A stretch of 64,000 nucleotides of DNA from an uncultured Peptostreptococcaceae bacterium (GTDB lineage: Bacteria > Bacillota > Clostridia > Peptostreptococcales > Anaerovoracaceae), in NCBI GenBank assembly GCA_949740445.1, contig CATJIF010000074.1, positions 55,782 to 119,781 of the forward strand, given 5' to 3'. The notes below the pieces were generated by a model. It made no database searches and was not told where the DNA came from. It was given only the letters and a program-made list of their open reading frames with translations. The translations under genes and the position numbers were made by a program. Positions 18,912-27,163 of this stretch are shown one piece after another (position 1 is the stretch's first letter; the number at the start of each line of letters is the position of its first letter).

Positions 18912-20447
18912 TCAATCCCCTGGCGGCCCGTCTGCCTCTTTCAGCAATTCCTGTACCACCTGCCTGTCGTCAAAGGGATATTTTTTTCTTCCTATGGTCT
19001 GCGTGGTTTCGTGCCCTTTTCCGGCGATGAGCACCGCATCGCACGGCCCGCATAAAGCGAGCGCCCGCGCAATCGCCCTGCGCCTGTCGCTTTCGATTTC
19101 GTATGCGCCGCAGCACTGGCACATGCCCTCTTCGATCTGCGAGGCGATCCTCTCCTGGGGCTCCGTGCGCGGATTATCCGATGTGATAATGCTGTAGTCC
19201 GCAAGCTGTCCCGCCGCCGCACCCATCAGAGGCCGCTTGTTCGCATCTCTGTCGCCTCCGCATCCGAACACGCAGATCAGCCTGCCGCCGGGCTTTACCA
19301 GCGGCCGTGCCGCGCGCAGCACGTTCTCCAGCGCATCGGGCGTGTGGGCGTAATCCACGATCACCAGCTTCCCCCTGGGATTTTCCACCGGCTGAAACCG
19401 CCCGGCAGCCCCGCTTGCCTGCGCAAGCAACCTGGCAGCGGCGATGTCGAAGCCCTCCCTGGGCCTGCGCAGCGCTCTCTTTTCTATCCCGGTGGAGCTC
19501 GCACTGCCGGCAAGCGCTTCGCAGGCCGCCGTACTCACCGCCCAGGCCAGAAGGCCGTTGTAGCAGTTAAAGCTCCCCGGAAGCAAAAGCGATAGCTCTG
19601 TGGCGGGCCTTCCGCTTCGATAAAGCTGCATCCGGCTTCCGGCCGCGCCCGCCTCCTCCACCTGCCCGAAGATGTCGGCTGTGCTGTCGTTGAGAGAAAC
19701 GCTGCAACAGGAATACCCTTCGCTTTGCAGCTCTCTGTACAGCCGCCTGCCCCACGGGTCGTCTATATTGATAAACGAGGTGTTTGTCACCTGATAAAAC
19801 ATCTTCTTTTTCGCCTGGTAATACGCTTCCATGGTTTTGTGAAAGTCCAGGTGGTCTTCGGTCAGATTGGTAAATGCGCCCCAGGCAAAGGCCATCCCGG
19901 CCACGCGGCCCAGCGCCAGCCCGTGAGACGATACCTCCATGGCGCAGGCGACATTTTCCGCCTGCTCCATCTCCGAAAGCATCCGGTACAGCTGGTCCGG
20001 CGGCGGCGTGGTGCGCCCGGCTTCGCTTCGCCTGAGGCCCGTATCGTAGACCACCGTACCCAGCAGCCCGCAGCCGGCACCAAGCCCTGCAAGCACCTGG
20101 TGGATCAGGCCGGTGGTCGTGGTCTTTCCGTTGGTGCCCGTAACGCCGATCAGGCAGAGCCTTTGGTCGGGATGCCTGTAAAAGCAGGCGGACAGCCGGG
20201 AAAGAAGCGCTGTCGTGGGCGGCAGCCCGTCGGCGCTGACAAGCACCGCCGCCGCACCCCGCTTCTGGGCTTCGGCAATGTGGCGGCTTCCGTCATCAAG
20301 GCTTCCCCTGATGCAGACGAATAGATCGCCCTGTTCTACCCGCCTCGAATCGCAGCAGATGCCGCCAATCTGCGGGTTTTCTTCTCTATTTTCTGTCGTA
20401 CCTCCGCATTTTATCCCCGTTTCGTGAAGCAATTCCTGCAGCTTCAT
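18912..20447 (-). CDS. murE: UDP-MurNAc-L-Ala-D-Glu ligase MurE, mDAP-adding type
   Basis: A 511-residue Mur ligase adding the third stem-peptide residue. It has VTGTNGKTTTTGLI for ATP, the carbamylated-Lys region, and the DNPR motif at residues 424-427. DNPR is the diagnostic pocket of meso-diaminopimelate-adding enzymes, whereas Lys-adding enzymes differ there; this predicts mDAP-type peptidoglycan. The ATG at 20447 has AAAGGAATGCCCC upstream; a 35-residue extension would overlap the PBP gene and looks non-coding. Confidence 0.96.
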   Translation of the reverse strand: MKLQELLHETGIKCGGTTENREENPQIGGICCDSRRVEQGDLFVCIRGSLDDGSRHIAEAQKRGAAAVLVSADGLPPTTALLSRLSACFYRHPDQRLCLIGVTGTNGKTTTTGLIHQVLAGLGAGCGLLGTVVYDTGLRRSEAGRTTPPPDQLYRMLSEMEQAENVACAMEVSSHGLALGRVAGMAFAWGAFTNLTEDHLDFHKTMEAYYQAKKKMFYQVTNTSFINIDDPWGRRLYRELQSEGYSCCSVSLNDSTADIFGQVEEAGAAGSRMQLYRSGRPATELSLLLPGSFNCYNGLLAWAVSTAACEALAGSASSTGIEKRALRRPREGFDIAAARLLAQASGAAGRFQPVENPRGKLVIVDYAHTPDALENVLRAARPLVKPGGRLICVFGCGGDRDANKRPLMGAAAGQLADYSIITSDNPRTEPQERIASQIEEGMCQCCGAYEIESDRRRAIARALALCGPCDAVLIAGKGHETTQTIGRKKYPFDDRQVVQELLKEADGPPGD

Positions 20448-20529
20448 GGGGCATTCCTTTCTTGTTTTTATTTTTTCAGGCAGCCCTGCGGCATCCGCTG
20501 CCTGCAAGCTGGCCTGCGCCCGCCTCTCC

Positions 20530-22563
20530 TCAGTCGCCCTGTGCCGGCGCACCCTCTACGGTTTCGTAGTACAGCGTTACCGTCGATTCTATGGATACCG
20601 ACTCCCCGGCCTTCGGATACTGATCGACTACCACGGCATCCGAGTGGCCGGTTCCAGTGCCGGAAGGCAGATGACCTTTCAGGTTCTGGCCGCCTAAGAT
20701 TCCCAGTGCATTGGCGACGCTGCGTCCGACCAGGTCTGGCACCTTCGTCATCCGGCTTTCGATGGCCTTTTGTTCTTCCGCTGTATAGGTGGGCTGCACA
20801 TTCAGATAGCGCAGCGTATCTTCTAAAATCATTTTAACGCCGGGCGCAGCCGTCTGGCTTCCGAATTTTACGCCCTTGGGCGTATCGACGATCAAAAGGA
20901 TGGTTACCTGCGGATCTTCCATGGGGGCAAGCCCGATAAACGAAGAGTATGTATCTTCAGAATAGCCGCCGTTTTTTGGCTTGTTGGCCGTTCCGGTCTT
21001 TCCGCCCACGCGATAGCCACTGACTCTGGCCGTTCCGCCGCCGCCCTCATCTACGACGGATTCCATGATTACGCACATTTCATCCGCGGTCTGCTTGGAA
21101 ATAACCTGGCGCACCACCTTCGGCTCGAAGGATTCCACCACGTTTCCGTCGCTGTCCACCAGGGCCTTTACCAGCCGGGGCTGCATCAGGTTGCCGCCGT
21201 TTCCGATGGCCGAAACCGCAGTCACCAGGCTGATGGGCGTTACGGCGATTCCCTGTCCGTAGGACATGGTGGCAAGCCCCACAGGCCCCGCCGTCTCTTT
21301 CTTCTGCAGAATGTTTCCGCCTTCGCCGGGAAAGTCCACGCCCGTCTTTTCCATCAGGCCGAACATGGACAGGCCCTCGTAGTATTTTTCCATGCCCATG
21401 CGCTGTGCCAGCTGGATAAATACCGGATTGCAGGAGTTTTGCACCGCCTGCGTCAGCGTTTCGTGGCCGTGCGGCTGCGGCCGCCAGCAGTGCAGCGTGG
21501 TTCCCGCCACATTGTAGGAATGCTGGCAGACAAAAGTATCCGACGGCGAGGTTACGCCGGCGTCTAAAGCCAGCGAAGTGGTAATCAGCTTAAAGGTCGA
21601 ACCCGGCTCGTAGGTGTCGCTGATCAATGGGTTTCGCCACATCTGGTTCCAGTAGGTCTGCTTATCCTCGTTGGACATGGCAGCTACCTTTGCGGCCTCT
21701 TCCGGGTCTAAGGGCGTGCGGGGATCGTTGGGATCGAAGTCCGGCGTTACGGCCATGGCCAGGATATCGCCGGTTTTCGGGTCCATGATAATGCACATGA
21801 CGCGATCCGCCTGAGTATCTGCCTGCACGGTTTCCAGCGCCTTTTCTACGTAGTGCTGAATGACCTCGTCGATGGTGAGAACCACCCCCAGCCCATCCTC
21901 GGCCTGATAGTATTTCTCCACGCCATACGACAGCTTCTGCCCCCGGATATCCTTATTTTTAATCCACCGCCCGTTGATGCCGGACAGGTACTGGTTGTAT
22001 TTCAGCTCAATGCCCGACAGACCTTGGTTGTCGTCCGTGGTGCTGCCCAGCACGTGAGAAAGAAATGCGCCCAGCGGATAGTACCGCTTTACGTCTTCTG
22101 CGATCTCGATGCCCGGAAGCTGTTCTGCGCGGATGGCGTCTGCCTTTTCTTTGCTGACGTATTTGGCGACGCGCAGAAGCAGCCGGTCAGTGCGCGTAAT
22201 CAGCTCCTTTGTCTCCGCCACGTCAAGCTCTAAAATTTCCGCAAGCTTCATGGCAACGTGGTCGGCGTTGGCCTCCGCCTCTTCCTTTTTTTCGCTGGAA
22301 TTGCGTATGCTCGCCGGGCGCACCCATATGGTATTGGTTACGGCGCTGATAGCAAGCTCCTTGCCGTTGCGGTCGTAAATGACGCCCCGGCGCGCGGTCA
22401 GCGGAATGTCGCTGGTCTGCTGCTCGGTGGCCATCTCCGAATACTCCGCACCGCGGACAATTTGAATCCAGCCCACGCGAAAGGCCAAAAGCGATGCCAC
22501 TGCGCACACGATGCCAAACACGATGATCAGTCTTCTCTTGTGCATGTTGGTCGATGGCTTCAT
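20530..22563 (-). CDS. spoVD: Class B penicillin-binding protein with PASTA domain (SpoVD/FtsI-like)
   Basis: A 677-residue membrane-anchored transpeptidase. A transmembrane helix spans ~11-30, a dimerisation domain lies at ~55-210, and the transpeptidase domain has the acylated serine in STFK (Ser322), SCN (377-379) and KTG (522-524). One PASTA domain follows at about 610-668. It crosslinks septal or spore-cortex peptidoglycan with the SEDS protein of the same cluster. A C-terminal PASTA domain at this locus is typical of SpoVD and PBP2b/2x types; whether this copy serves vegetative division, sporulation or both is unknown. The start is taken as the ATG at 22563; the Met at residue 7 is an alternative. 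Confidence 0.93.
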   Translation of the reverse strand: MKPSTNMHKRRLIIVFGIVCAVASLLAFRVGWIQIVRGAEYSEMATEQQTSDIPLTARRGVIYDRNGKELAISAVTNTIWVRPASIRNSSEKKEEAEANADHVAMKLAEILELDVAETKELITRTDRLLLRVAKYVSKEKADAIRAEQLPGIEIAEDVKRYYPLGAFLSHVLGSTTDDNQGLSGIELKYNQYLSGINGRWIKNKDIRGQKLSYGVEKYYQAEDGLGVVLTIDEVIQHYVEKALETVQADTQADRVMCIIMDPKTGDILAMAVTPDFDPNDPRTPLDPEEAAKVAAMSNEDKQTYWNQMWRNPLISDTYEPGSTFKLITTSLALDAGVTSPSDTFVCQHSYNVAGTTLHCWRPQPHGHETLTQAVQNSCNPVFIQLAQRMGMEKYYEGLSMFGLMEKTGVDFPGEGGNILQKKETAGPVGLATMSYGQGIAVTPISLVTAVSAIGNGGNLMQPRLVKALVDSDGNVVESFEPKVVRQVISKQTADEMCVIMESVVDEGGGGTARVSGYRVGGKTGTANKPKNGGYSEDTYSSFIGLAPMEDPQVTILLIVDTPKGVKFGSQTAAPGVKMILEDTLRYLNVQPTYTAEEQKAIESRMTKVPDLVGRSVANALGILGGQNLKGHLPSGTGTGHSDAVVVDQYPKAGESVSIESTVTLYYETVEGAPAQGD

Positions 22564-22728
22564 ACTCCCCTGTTCTCCCTTCCCCCGACGGGCCTCGCAT
22601 CGGCCCGATATGAAAAAGGCTTCCTCCGTAAAGTGGTATTCCGCATCCTGCGCGCTTCACAAGGCAGCCCCTTTTATCATTTCTATCTGTTTTTCACCAC
22701 CCGCTACTCTAAGTATATCTGCCGGCTG

Positions 22729-23187
22729 TTAATTATATGCCTGCACCTTCAAGGCCAGTGCAAAATCCCGTATCGGCTCCTCTCTGTCCCCTTCGATATA
22801 CACATACTCCGTAACCTGAGGATACACCATGCCCATAGCCAGCGCTTTTGCTTCGATGGACTGGATGCTGACCGCGCTCTTCAGCTTTACATTGAGGTTT
22901 TCGATCTCGCCGTCCAGTTCTTTGCTCTGCGCGTTCAGCGTATTGACGTTGTACTGGATTTTAGCGCTGTAGGCTGTCGCGGCTACGAATCCGGCAAAGA
23001 CTGCTCCGATCAGCGCCACTAAAATCAAAAGCCGCAGTTTATCCTGTACGGAAACCGCTGCCTGTGTCTGCGTCTTTTGTACGATATTCTTTTCTCTGAC
23101 CGGACTCTGCCGCAGCACGCGCCGCTGATATTCTTCCCGATAGGTATATCGCCTCTCCTGTGCATACTTTTTTTTCGCTGCTGTCAT
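22729..23187 (-). CDS. ftsL: FtsL/DivIC-type septum protein
   Basis: A 152-residue bitopic protein: a basic cytoplasmic tail (residues 1-50), one transmembrane helix (~51-72) and an extracytoplasmic coiled coil (~75-110) ending in a short tail. Position between rsmH and the PBP gene is the standard place of ftsL. Such proteins bridge DivIB/FtsQ and FtsW-PBP complexes. GAGGAAGATAA precedes the ATG. A 165-bp gap separates it from the PBP gene, in which I see no clear signal. Confidence 0.82.
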   Translation of the reverse strand: MTAAKKKYAQERRYTYREEYQRRVLRQSPVREKNIVQKTQTQAAVSVQDKLRLLILVALIGAVFAGFVAATAYSAKIQYNVNTLNAQSKELDGEIENLNVKLKSAVSIQSIEAKALAMGMVYPQVTEYVYIEGDREEPIRDFALALKVQAYN

Positions 23188-23228
23188 TTATCTTCCTCTC
23201 ACACGTAATTTTTTGATACAGGCTGCCG

Positions 23229-24164
23229 CTAACGCTTTTCAATTACGCGCAGCTTCGCGCTTCTAGCCCTGGGGTTTTCCGCAATCTCCTGCGCGGACGG
23301 CAGGATGGGCTTTCCCGAAACCTTCCTCACATCCGGCCTGCGACCGCAGACGCAGACCGGCAGCTCTTTCGGACAGGTGCAGGGCGAAAGCCGCTGCTGG
23401 AATTTTTCTTTTACAATGCGGTCTTCCAGCGAATGGAAGGTGATGATGCACAGCCGCCCTCCGGGCAGCAGCACGTCCATGAAATCCGTTACTGCCTTCG
23501 AAAGCTGCGAAAGCTCGTCGTTGACCTCGATGCGTATGGCCTGGAACGTGCGCTTTGCCGGATGCGGGCCATCTCTTCGGGCCGAAGCCGGAATGGCTGC
23601 CTTGATGATATCCACAAGCTGTCCTGTAGTCGCAATTTCGCCCTGGGCCCTGCGCCGGACGATAAACTGGCTGATCCTTAAAGCCCACCGCTCTTCGCCG
23701 TAGGTCCGGATTACCTCTGCCAGCCGTTTTTCGCTGTAATCGTTGACCACATCGTAAGCGCTGAAGGAGTCGTCGGCATTCATCCGCATATCTAACGGCG
23801 CATCCTGCATGTAAGAAAATCCCCTCTGCGCATTGTCCAGCTGAAAGGAAGATACGCCCAGATCTAAAAGCGCGCCGTCTATGCCTTCGATATCCCGTTC
23901 GCCGAGCACTTTTTTGATGTCGGCATAGTTGCTCTGCACGAATTCCCTGCGGCAGGAAAAGCCGTCCAGCCGTCTGGATGCTGCGTGCAGGGCGTCTTTG
24001 TCGCGATCTATGCCTATAAAAATCCCCTTTTGGTTTAATGCCCCACATATGCCGCCGGCGTGGCCACCACCGCCCAGAGTTCCGTCTACATAAATGCCCT
24101 CGGGCCGGATGTTCAGCTGCTGCATGCACTCGCTGAACATTACCGATACATGTTTGAATTCCAT
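23229..24164 (-). CDS. rsmH: 16S rRNA (cytosine-1402 N4)-methyltransferase RsmH
   Basis: A 311-residue SAM-dependent methyltransferase (formerly MraW). The N-terminus [14 protein letters not shown] and the SAM loop [11 protein letters not shown] match the family, as do the [13 protein letters not shown] and [12 protein letters not shown] motifs. It methylates C1402 in the decoding centre of 16S rRNA. The start is set at the ATG at 24164, with AGGTGACCGGT before it; a GTG three codons earlier is possible. It follows mraZ by 15 bp. Confidence 0.96.
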   Translation of the reverse strand: MEFKHVSVMFSECMQQLNIRPEGIYVDGTLGGGGHAGGICGALNQKGIFIGIDRDKDALHAASRRLDGFSCRREFVQSNYADIKKVLGERDIEGIDGALLDLGVSSFQLDNAQRGFSYMQDAPLDMRMNADDSFSAYDVVNDYSEKRLAEVIRTYGEERWALRISQFIVRRRAQGEIATTGQLVDIIKAAIPASARRDGPHPAKRTFQAIRIEVNDELSQLSKAVTDFMDVLLPGGRLCIITFHSLEDRIVKEKFQQRLSPCTCPKELPVCVCGRRPDVRKVSGKPILPSAQEIAENPRARSAKLRVIEKR

Positions 24165-24179
24165 ACCGGTCACCTGCCC

Positions 24180-24620
24180 TTAAATCCCATAGCTCGTCAT
24201 CTGACTGGCAAATTCCTCGGGATTCAGGCTCATGCCGCTGTCTTCGTCTTCGTATACCTGTTTGCTCCAAATCTCTACTTTGTCCAGAATTCCCACGGTA
24301 ACCAGCTCCTTTTCGATCTGCGCATATTCCCGCAGGGCGGCAGAGATGGAAATGCGCCCCTGCTTGTCGATTTCGCACTCCTGGGCGCTGGCGTACAGGT
24401 AGCGGATAAAGCGCCTCGCCTTGGCATCGGATACCGGAAGCCCGGAAAGCTTTTCGCGGAATTTCTCCCACTCGCTCATCGGATAGATATACAGGCACTT
24501 GTCCAAACCCTTTGTTAAAACGCACTTGTAGCCCAGCTCATCCCGGAATTTGGATGGAACGATCATCCGCCCCTTGGCGTCTATGGAGTTTTGATATTCG
24601 CCCATCAGCACCAGCCACAT
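24180..24620 (-). CDS. mraZ: Transcriptional regulator MraZ
   Basis: A 146-residue member of the MraZ family, with two SpoVT/AbrB-like half-domains: GEYQNSIDAKGRMIVPSKFRDELG near the N-terminus and a second DKQGRISISAALREYA at ~85. MraZ autoregulates the dcw operon in several bacteria by binding direct repeats at its own promoter. I chose the start at 24620 (MWLVLMGEY) because AAGGGTGGGT lies just upstream; the Met at 24605 lacks a site. The boxes in the promoter described below fit autoregulation. Confidence 0.93.
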   Translation of the reverse strand: MWLVLMGEYQNSIDAKGRMIVPSKFRDELGYKCVLTKGLDKCLYIYPMSEWEKFREKLSGLPVSDAKARRFIRYLYASAQECEIDKQGRISISAALREYAQIEKELVTVGILDKVEIWSKQVYEDEDSGMSLNPEEFASQMTSYGI

Positions 24621-24645
24621 ACCCACCCTTCTTAATTTAACATCT

Positions 24646-24676
24646 CCACTATAACCCACTTTCCTCCACTTTGCAA
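24646..24676 (-). promoter_or_regulatory. dcw operon promoter overlapped by three MraZ-type boxes
   Basis: On the minus strand, -35 TTGCAA (24671-24676) and -10 TATAGT (24648-24653) are separated by 17 bp. Three direct repeats with exact 10-bp period overlap them: AAAGTGG (24666-24672), AAAGTGG (24656-24662) and ATAGTGG (24646-24652). MraZ is known in several bacteria to bind short direct repeats of AAAGTG or TGGG type with about one helical turn of spacing, so this is the likely autoregulatory operator. Binding should occlude RNA polymerase. Confidence 0.8.
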
Positions 24677-24801
24677 CTATTTTGCCCGAAAAAATGGGCG
24701 ACCGTTTGCGCCCGCCCTCCACTTCTTTCTCCCTCTTCTACGAAACTTCAAGGTTTTTTGCCCCTGCGGCCGTAAAAATTTCTGCTTGCCCTGCAATTTG
24801 C

Positions 24802-24840
24802 AAAAAATGGAACAGCGCCGCTCTTTTGCAGAAGCGGCGC
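24802..24840 (-). terminator. Terminator of the ECF sigma operon
   Basis: On the minus strand an 8-bp GC-rich stem (GCGCCGCT with AGCGGCGC) is followed after GTTCCA by six T. It lies just after the last gene of the sigma operon and before the mraZ promoter. Confidence 0.6.
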
Positions 24841-24857
24841 CTGTGTTGTATGTTTTT

Positions 24858-25199
24858 TTATTCTTCTATTTGGAACGGAATGCCGCTGTAATTTCCCTGC
24901 CGCATTTCCCGCTCGATCCAGTACTGCCCTGCGCTCCACACGCTGGCCACCGAAAAGCATCCGATCAGCAGGAAGCACAGGAGCACGATGCCCCATCCAT
25001 CGTAGCGCAGCCGTTCTTCCCTAGCTGTCGCATAGCCCCACAATACCTCTGCCCCCATCAGAATTAGAAGCACCGGCCAGAATTTGAGGCAGAACCAGAT
25101 ATTTACCACACTGGGCATGAAAATCCATACGAGAAACAATATACCTGCGCCGACCAGGCCGATGCCCAGGCTCAGCGTGCCGATCCTACGCCCTCTCAT
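24858..25199 (-). CDS. Small membrane protein of the ECF sigma operon
   Basis: A 113-residue protein with about three hydrophobic segments (roughly 7-28, 32-53 and 68-90) and a polar C-terminus. It resembles the LiaI/LiaF-like or DUF5668-type four-helix membrane modules in general character, but I cannot assign a family firmly. The ATG at 25199 overlaps the preceding gene's stop by 14 bp. As the fourth gene of the sigma/anti-sigma operon it may sense or respond to envelope stress; that is inference from context only. Confidence 0.7.
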   Translation of the reverse strand: MRGRRIGTLSLGIGLVGAGILFLVWIFMPSVVNIWFCLKFWPVLLILMGAEVLWGYATAREERLRYDGWGIVLLCFLLIGCFSVASVWSAGQYWIEREMRQGNYSGIPFQIEE

Positions 25200-25773
25200 C
25201 GCTTTGCGCCCCTCTCAACTCTTTATCATTCCCAAACACCCCCCCCTCTGGAAGCTTTTGGGTTTCTTTGTTGCCGCGGATCAGCCGCCATCCGGCCCAG
25301 ATGATGAGCAGCGCCACGATGCACTGCGGCACGATGTGGCTGATGCTGTGGATGATGCGCCAGATGAAGTCGGGAATAAAGTTCATCGAGCCCAGCACGT
25401 AGAGAACTACATTTTCCCACAGCGCGTAGATGCCCATGATAACCAGCGCAACCCCTACCACCAGCTTTGTGCTGCTGTTGGCAAAGGCAAAGCCCGCCAG
25501 CAGCTCCGGCGAAAACAGATAGTCATCGGTCTGGCTGTAAAATTCTAGATCGTCCTGAAACCGGATGTTGATGCAGTCGAAAAAGGCATAAAACCAGACG
25601 ACTGGCGTCAGAATGCCGATGGGGCCGATGTTCAGCCACGCGGCAAGAAACCACAGCAGGGCGAAAATTCCCATAAAAGAGACCCCCCGCTTGATAAACC
25701 CGTTGAGCATGTGCCCTGCTCCCGGGCAAAAGGCGAAAATAACGGTCCAAAATCTGCTTCTTTTCTTTATCAT
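25186..25773 (-). CDS. Polytopic membrane protein of the ECF sigma operon
   Basis: A 195-residue protein. The N-terminal segment FAFCPGAGHMLNGFIKRGVSF resembles the short TM2-like or 'PGxGH' membrane domains, and four to five hydrophobic helices follow before a charged C-terminal tail. The ATG at 25773 has GGGAGGATTAAATTCGTT upstream. It begins 7 bp after the anti-sigma gene, so it is part of that operon. No enzymatic motif is visible; it may be an accessory component of the sigma regulon. Confidence 0.72.
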   Translation of the reverse strand: MIKKRSRFWTVIFAFCPGAGHMLNGFIKRGVSFMGIFALLWFLAAWLNIGPIGILTPVVWFYAFFDCINIRFQDDLEFYSQTDDYLFSPELLAGFAFANSSTKLVVGVALVIMGIYALWENVVLYVLGSMNFIPDFIWRIIHSISHIVPQCIVALLIIWAGWRLIRGNKETQKLPEGGVFGNDKELRGAQSDERA

Positions 25774-25780
25774 AACGAAT

Positions 25781-26347
25781 TTAATCCTCCCGTTGCGCAA
25801 AATGTTGCGAAATGCTGCGCAGGCTCTTTGTAATTTCCTCAAAAGGTCGTGCCGTCCACTCCAGAATCTCTGTCTTTTGCACTTCTTCCCCGCGTTCTTC
25901 CCAACGCCCTGCACTTCTCAGACGGTCCATATGGCTTCCGAATACGCCGGCGTTCAGCAGGAGGATGGTCATGCAAGCCGCCATCCCTACCTTAAACGGG
26001 TAGTACTGGAATACCTTCGGCGTCGTCTCTTTCTTTTTTACTGCTGCTGCCCTGTGCGCCGTTTTTGCCGGCAGTCCTCCGGCCGCTTCGCTGCGCAAGG
26101 CTGACATCGCCGGCACCGGCAGGCGGCGGACAGCCACCTCCTCTGTTGCGGCAATTTCCCTGCGCACGCTTTCTGCAAACAAGGGAGTTACCTGCAACAG
26201 GGCCTCTTCTTCGTACATGTCCGCAAGCTGCAACGCGCACTGGTCGCACATGCCGATGTGCTCAAGCCACCGGTCCATTTCTTCAGGAGCACCGCCTCCG
26301 GCCTTCAGCCGGCTCAATTCCTCCCGACTTAAGTGTTCTCTGCTCAC
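25781..26347 (-). CDS. Zinc-type anti-sigma factor (membrane-anchored)
   Basis: A 188-residue protein. Its N-terminal domain holds the zinc anti-sigma motif H-x3-C-x2-C (His30, Cys34, Cys37), with one transmembrane helix at about 119-137 and an extracytoplasmic tail of ~50 residues. Such proteins hold their cognate ECF sigma factor inactive until a signal releases it. The start is a GTG at 26347 preceded by GGAGGAACAGCT; it overlaps the sigma stop codon as GTGA, the usual translational coupling of sigma/anti-sigma pairs. A much longer in-frame reading upstream would lie inside the sigma gene and is rejected. Confidence 0.85.
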   Translation of the reverse strand: MSREHLSREELSRLKAGGGAPEEMDRWLEHIGMCDQCALQLADMYEEEALLQVTPLFAESVRREIAATEEVAVRRLPVPAMSALRSEAAGGLPAKTAHRAAAVKKKETTPKVFQYYPFKVGMAACMTILLLNAGVFGSHMDRLRSAGRWEERGEEVQKTEILEWTARPFEEITKSLRSISQHFAQRED

Positions 26348-26856
26348 AGCTGTTCCTCCTTCCAAAGCTTCTGCAGCATGGCTCTCGCCCTGTAAAACTG
26401 CGTCTGCACTGTTTTTACATTTTTCCCTGTTTCCGCAGCGATCTGCTCCGGATGCTTCTGATGAATAAAGTATTCCGTCGCCACCGTGCTGTACGGCTCT
26501 TTCAGAGAGCGGCATAGCCGCAACAGCTGCCGCATGAGGTCCGCATTTACCGCTTCGTCCTCCGGCAGCGGCTCTCTGTCCCTGACCTCGTCGAACACCT
26601 GTTCCTCCGTCGGTATGGCCCGCCGTGCACTGCTCTTTAGATAGTCTTTGCACTTGTTTGTCGCAATCCGCACCAGCCACGCCTTTTCGTTTTTCCCATC
26701 GAAGCTCCCCATTGCCCGATAGGCAGAAACGAAGGTTTCCTGCGCCAGATCTTCACTCTGAAAGTAATCCTTTGTCATAGAATAGCAGATGGTGAAAATC
26801 AATCCCGAATACGTTTGCATCCATTGTTCTAATTGTTCGTGTTCCTGGCTCAGAAT
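26344..26856 (-). CDS. ECF-type RNA polymerase sigma factor
   Basis: About 170 residues with the two ECF domains: sigma-70 region 2 (LIFTICYSMTKDYFQSEDLAQETFVSAYRAM) and region 4 with a helix-turn-helix (YFIHQKHPEQIAAETGKNVKTVQTQFYRARAML). The start is unusual. The strong site GGGAGGTGAAACG is followed by ATT (26856) and CTG (26853), not ATG. The ATG at 26895 sits at or upstream of the expected transcription start, and the next ATG (26820) lacks a site. I give the ATT start; the exact codon needs protein evidence. The four-gene operon downstream contains its anti-sigma factor. Confidence 0.85.
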   Translation of the reverse strand: MLSQEHEQLEQWMQTYSGLIFTICYSMTKDYFQSEDLAQETFVSAYRAMGSFDGKNEKAWLVRIATNKCKDYLKSSARRAIPTEEQVFDEVRDREPLPEDEAVNADLMRQLLRLCRSLKEPYSTVATEYFIHQKHPEQIAAETGKNVKTVQTQFYRARAMLQKLWKEEQL

Positions 26857-26897
26857 CGTTTCACCTCCCTGTTCCCAAGCCTTACCCCTTTTCATTT

Positions 26898-26930
26898 ATT
26901 ATAAACGAAGCCCTCTTCTCCTTTTCTTCA
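26898..26930 (-). promoter_or_regulatory. Promoter of the ECF sigma operon
   Basis: On the minus strand TGAAGA (26925-26930), 17 bp and CGTT (26904-26907) form an ECF-like element, overlapping a sigma-A style -10 TATAAT (26898-26903). Transcription would start around 26891-26897, after or at the upstream ATG. The ECF-like element resembles the one driving the divergent Cys-rich gene, which fits autoregulation. Confidence 0.45.
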
Positions 26931-27004
26931 CGATTTCCGATATTTTTTACAGCCGCGGCTTTTTTTCGAAAAGCTTTATCACTTTTCCCACCGCTGCATA
27001 TATT

Positions 27005-27031
27005 GGAACAGAAACGATGAAGTTTCACGTT
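27005..27031 (+). promoter_or_regulatory. Candidate ECF-type promoter of the Cys-rich gene
   Basis: GGAACA (27005-27010) and CGTT (27028-27031) are separated by 17 bp, the classic GGAAC/CGTT arrangement of many ECF-dependent promoters. The spacer contains the inverted repeat GAAACG/CGTTTC (27011-27016 and 27028-27033). No good sigma-A promoter is visible between the divergent genes on this strand. Assignment to the adjacent ECF factor is inference. Confidence 0.45.
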
Positions 27032-27045
27032 TCCCTCCTCACTAC

Positions 27046-27133
27046 ATATTGCCGGGAACCCGCCCTCGGGCGCCCGGTGCGCACCGCCTGCGGTCCGCGG
27101 AATTTTACGCTCGCTCCGCCTTCCCGGCAATAT
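27046..27133. repeat. 88-bp palindromic element with perfect 13-bp arms
   Basis: ATATTGCCGGGAA (27046-27058) and TTCCCGGCAATAT (27121-27133) are perfect inverted copies. They enclose a very GC-rich core with smaller self-complementary runs (for example around GGGCGCCC and GCGGTCCGCGG). It stands in the leader of the Cys-rich gene, ending 30 bp before its start codon. It may be a mobile palindromic (REP/MITE-like) unit or a regulatory hairpin. Confidence 0.75.
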
Positions 27134-27163
27134 CAAATTTGCAACAATGTGAGGTATTTGAAT

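Noticed and set aside
26789..27163. N-terminal extension of the Cys-rich protein by 125 residues
   Set aside because: It would start inside the sigma gene on the other strand and run through the palindrome; the ATG at 27164 has its own site.
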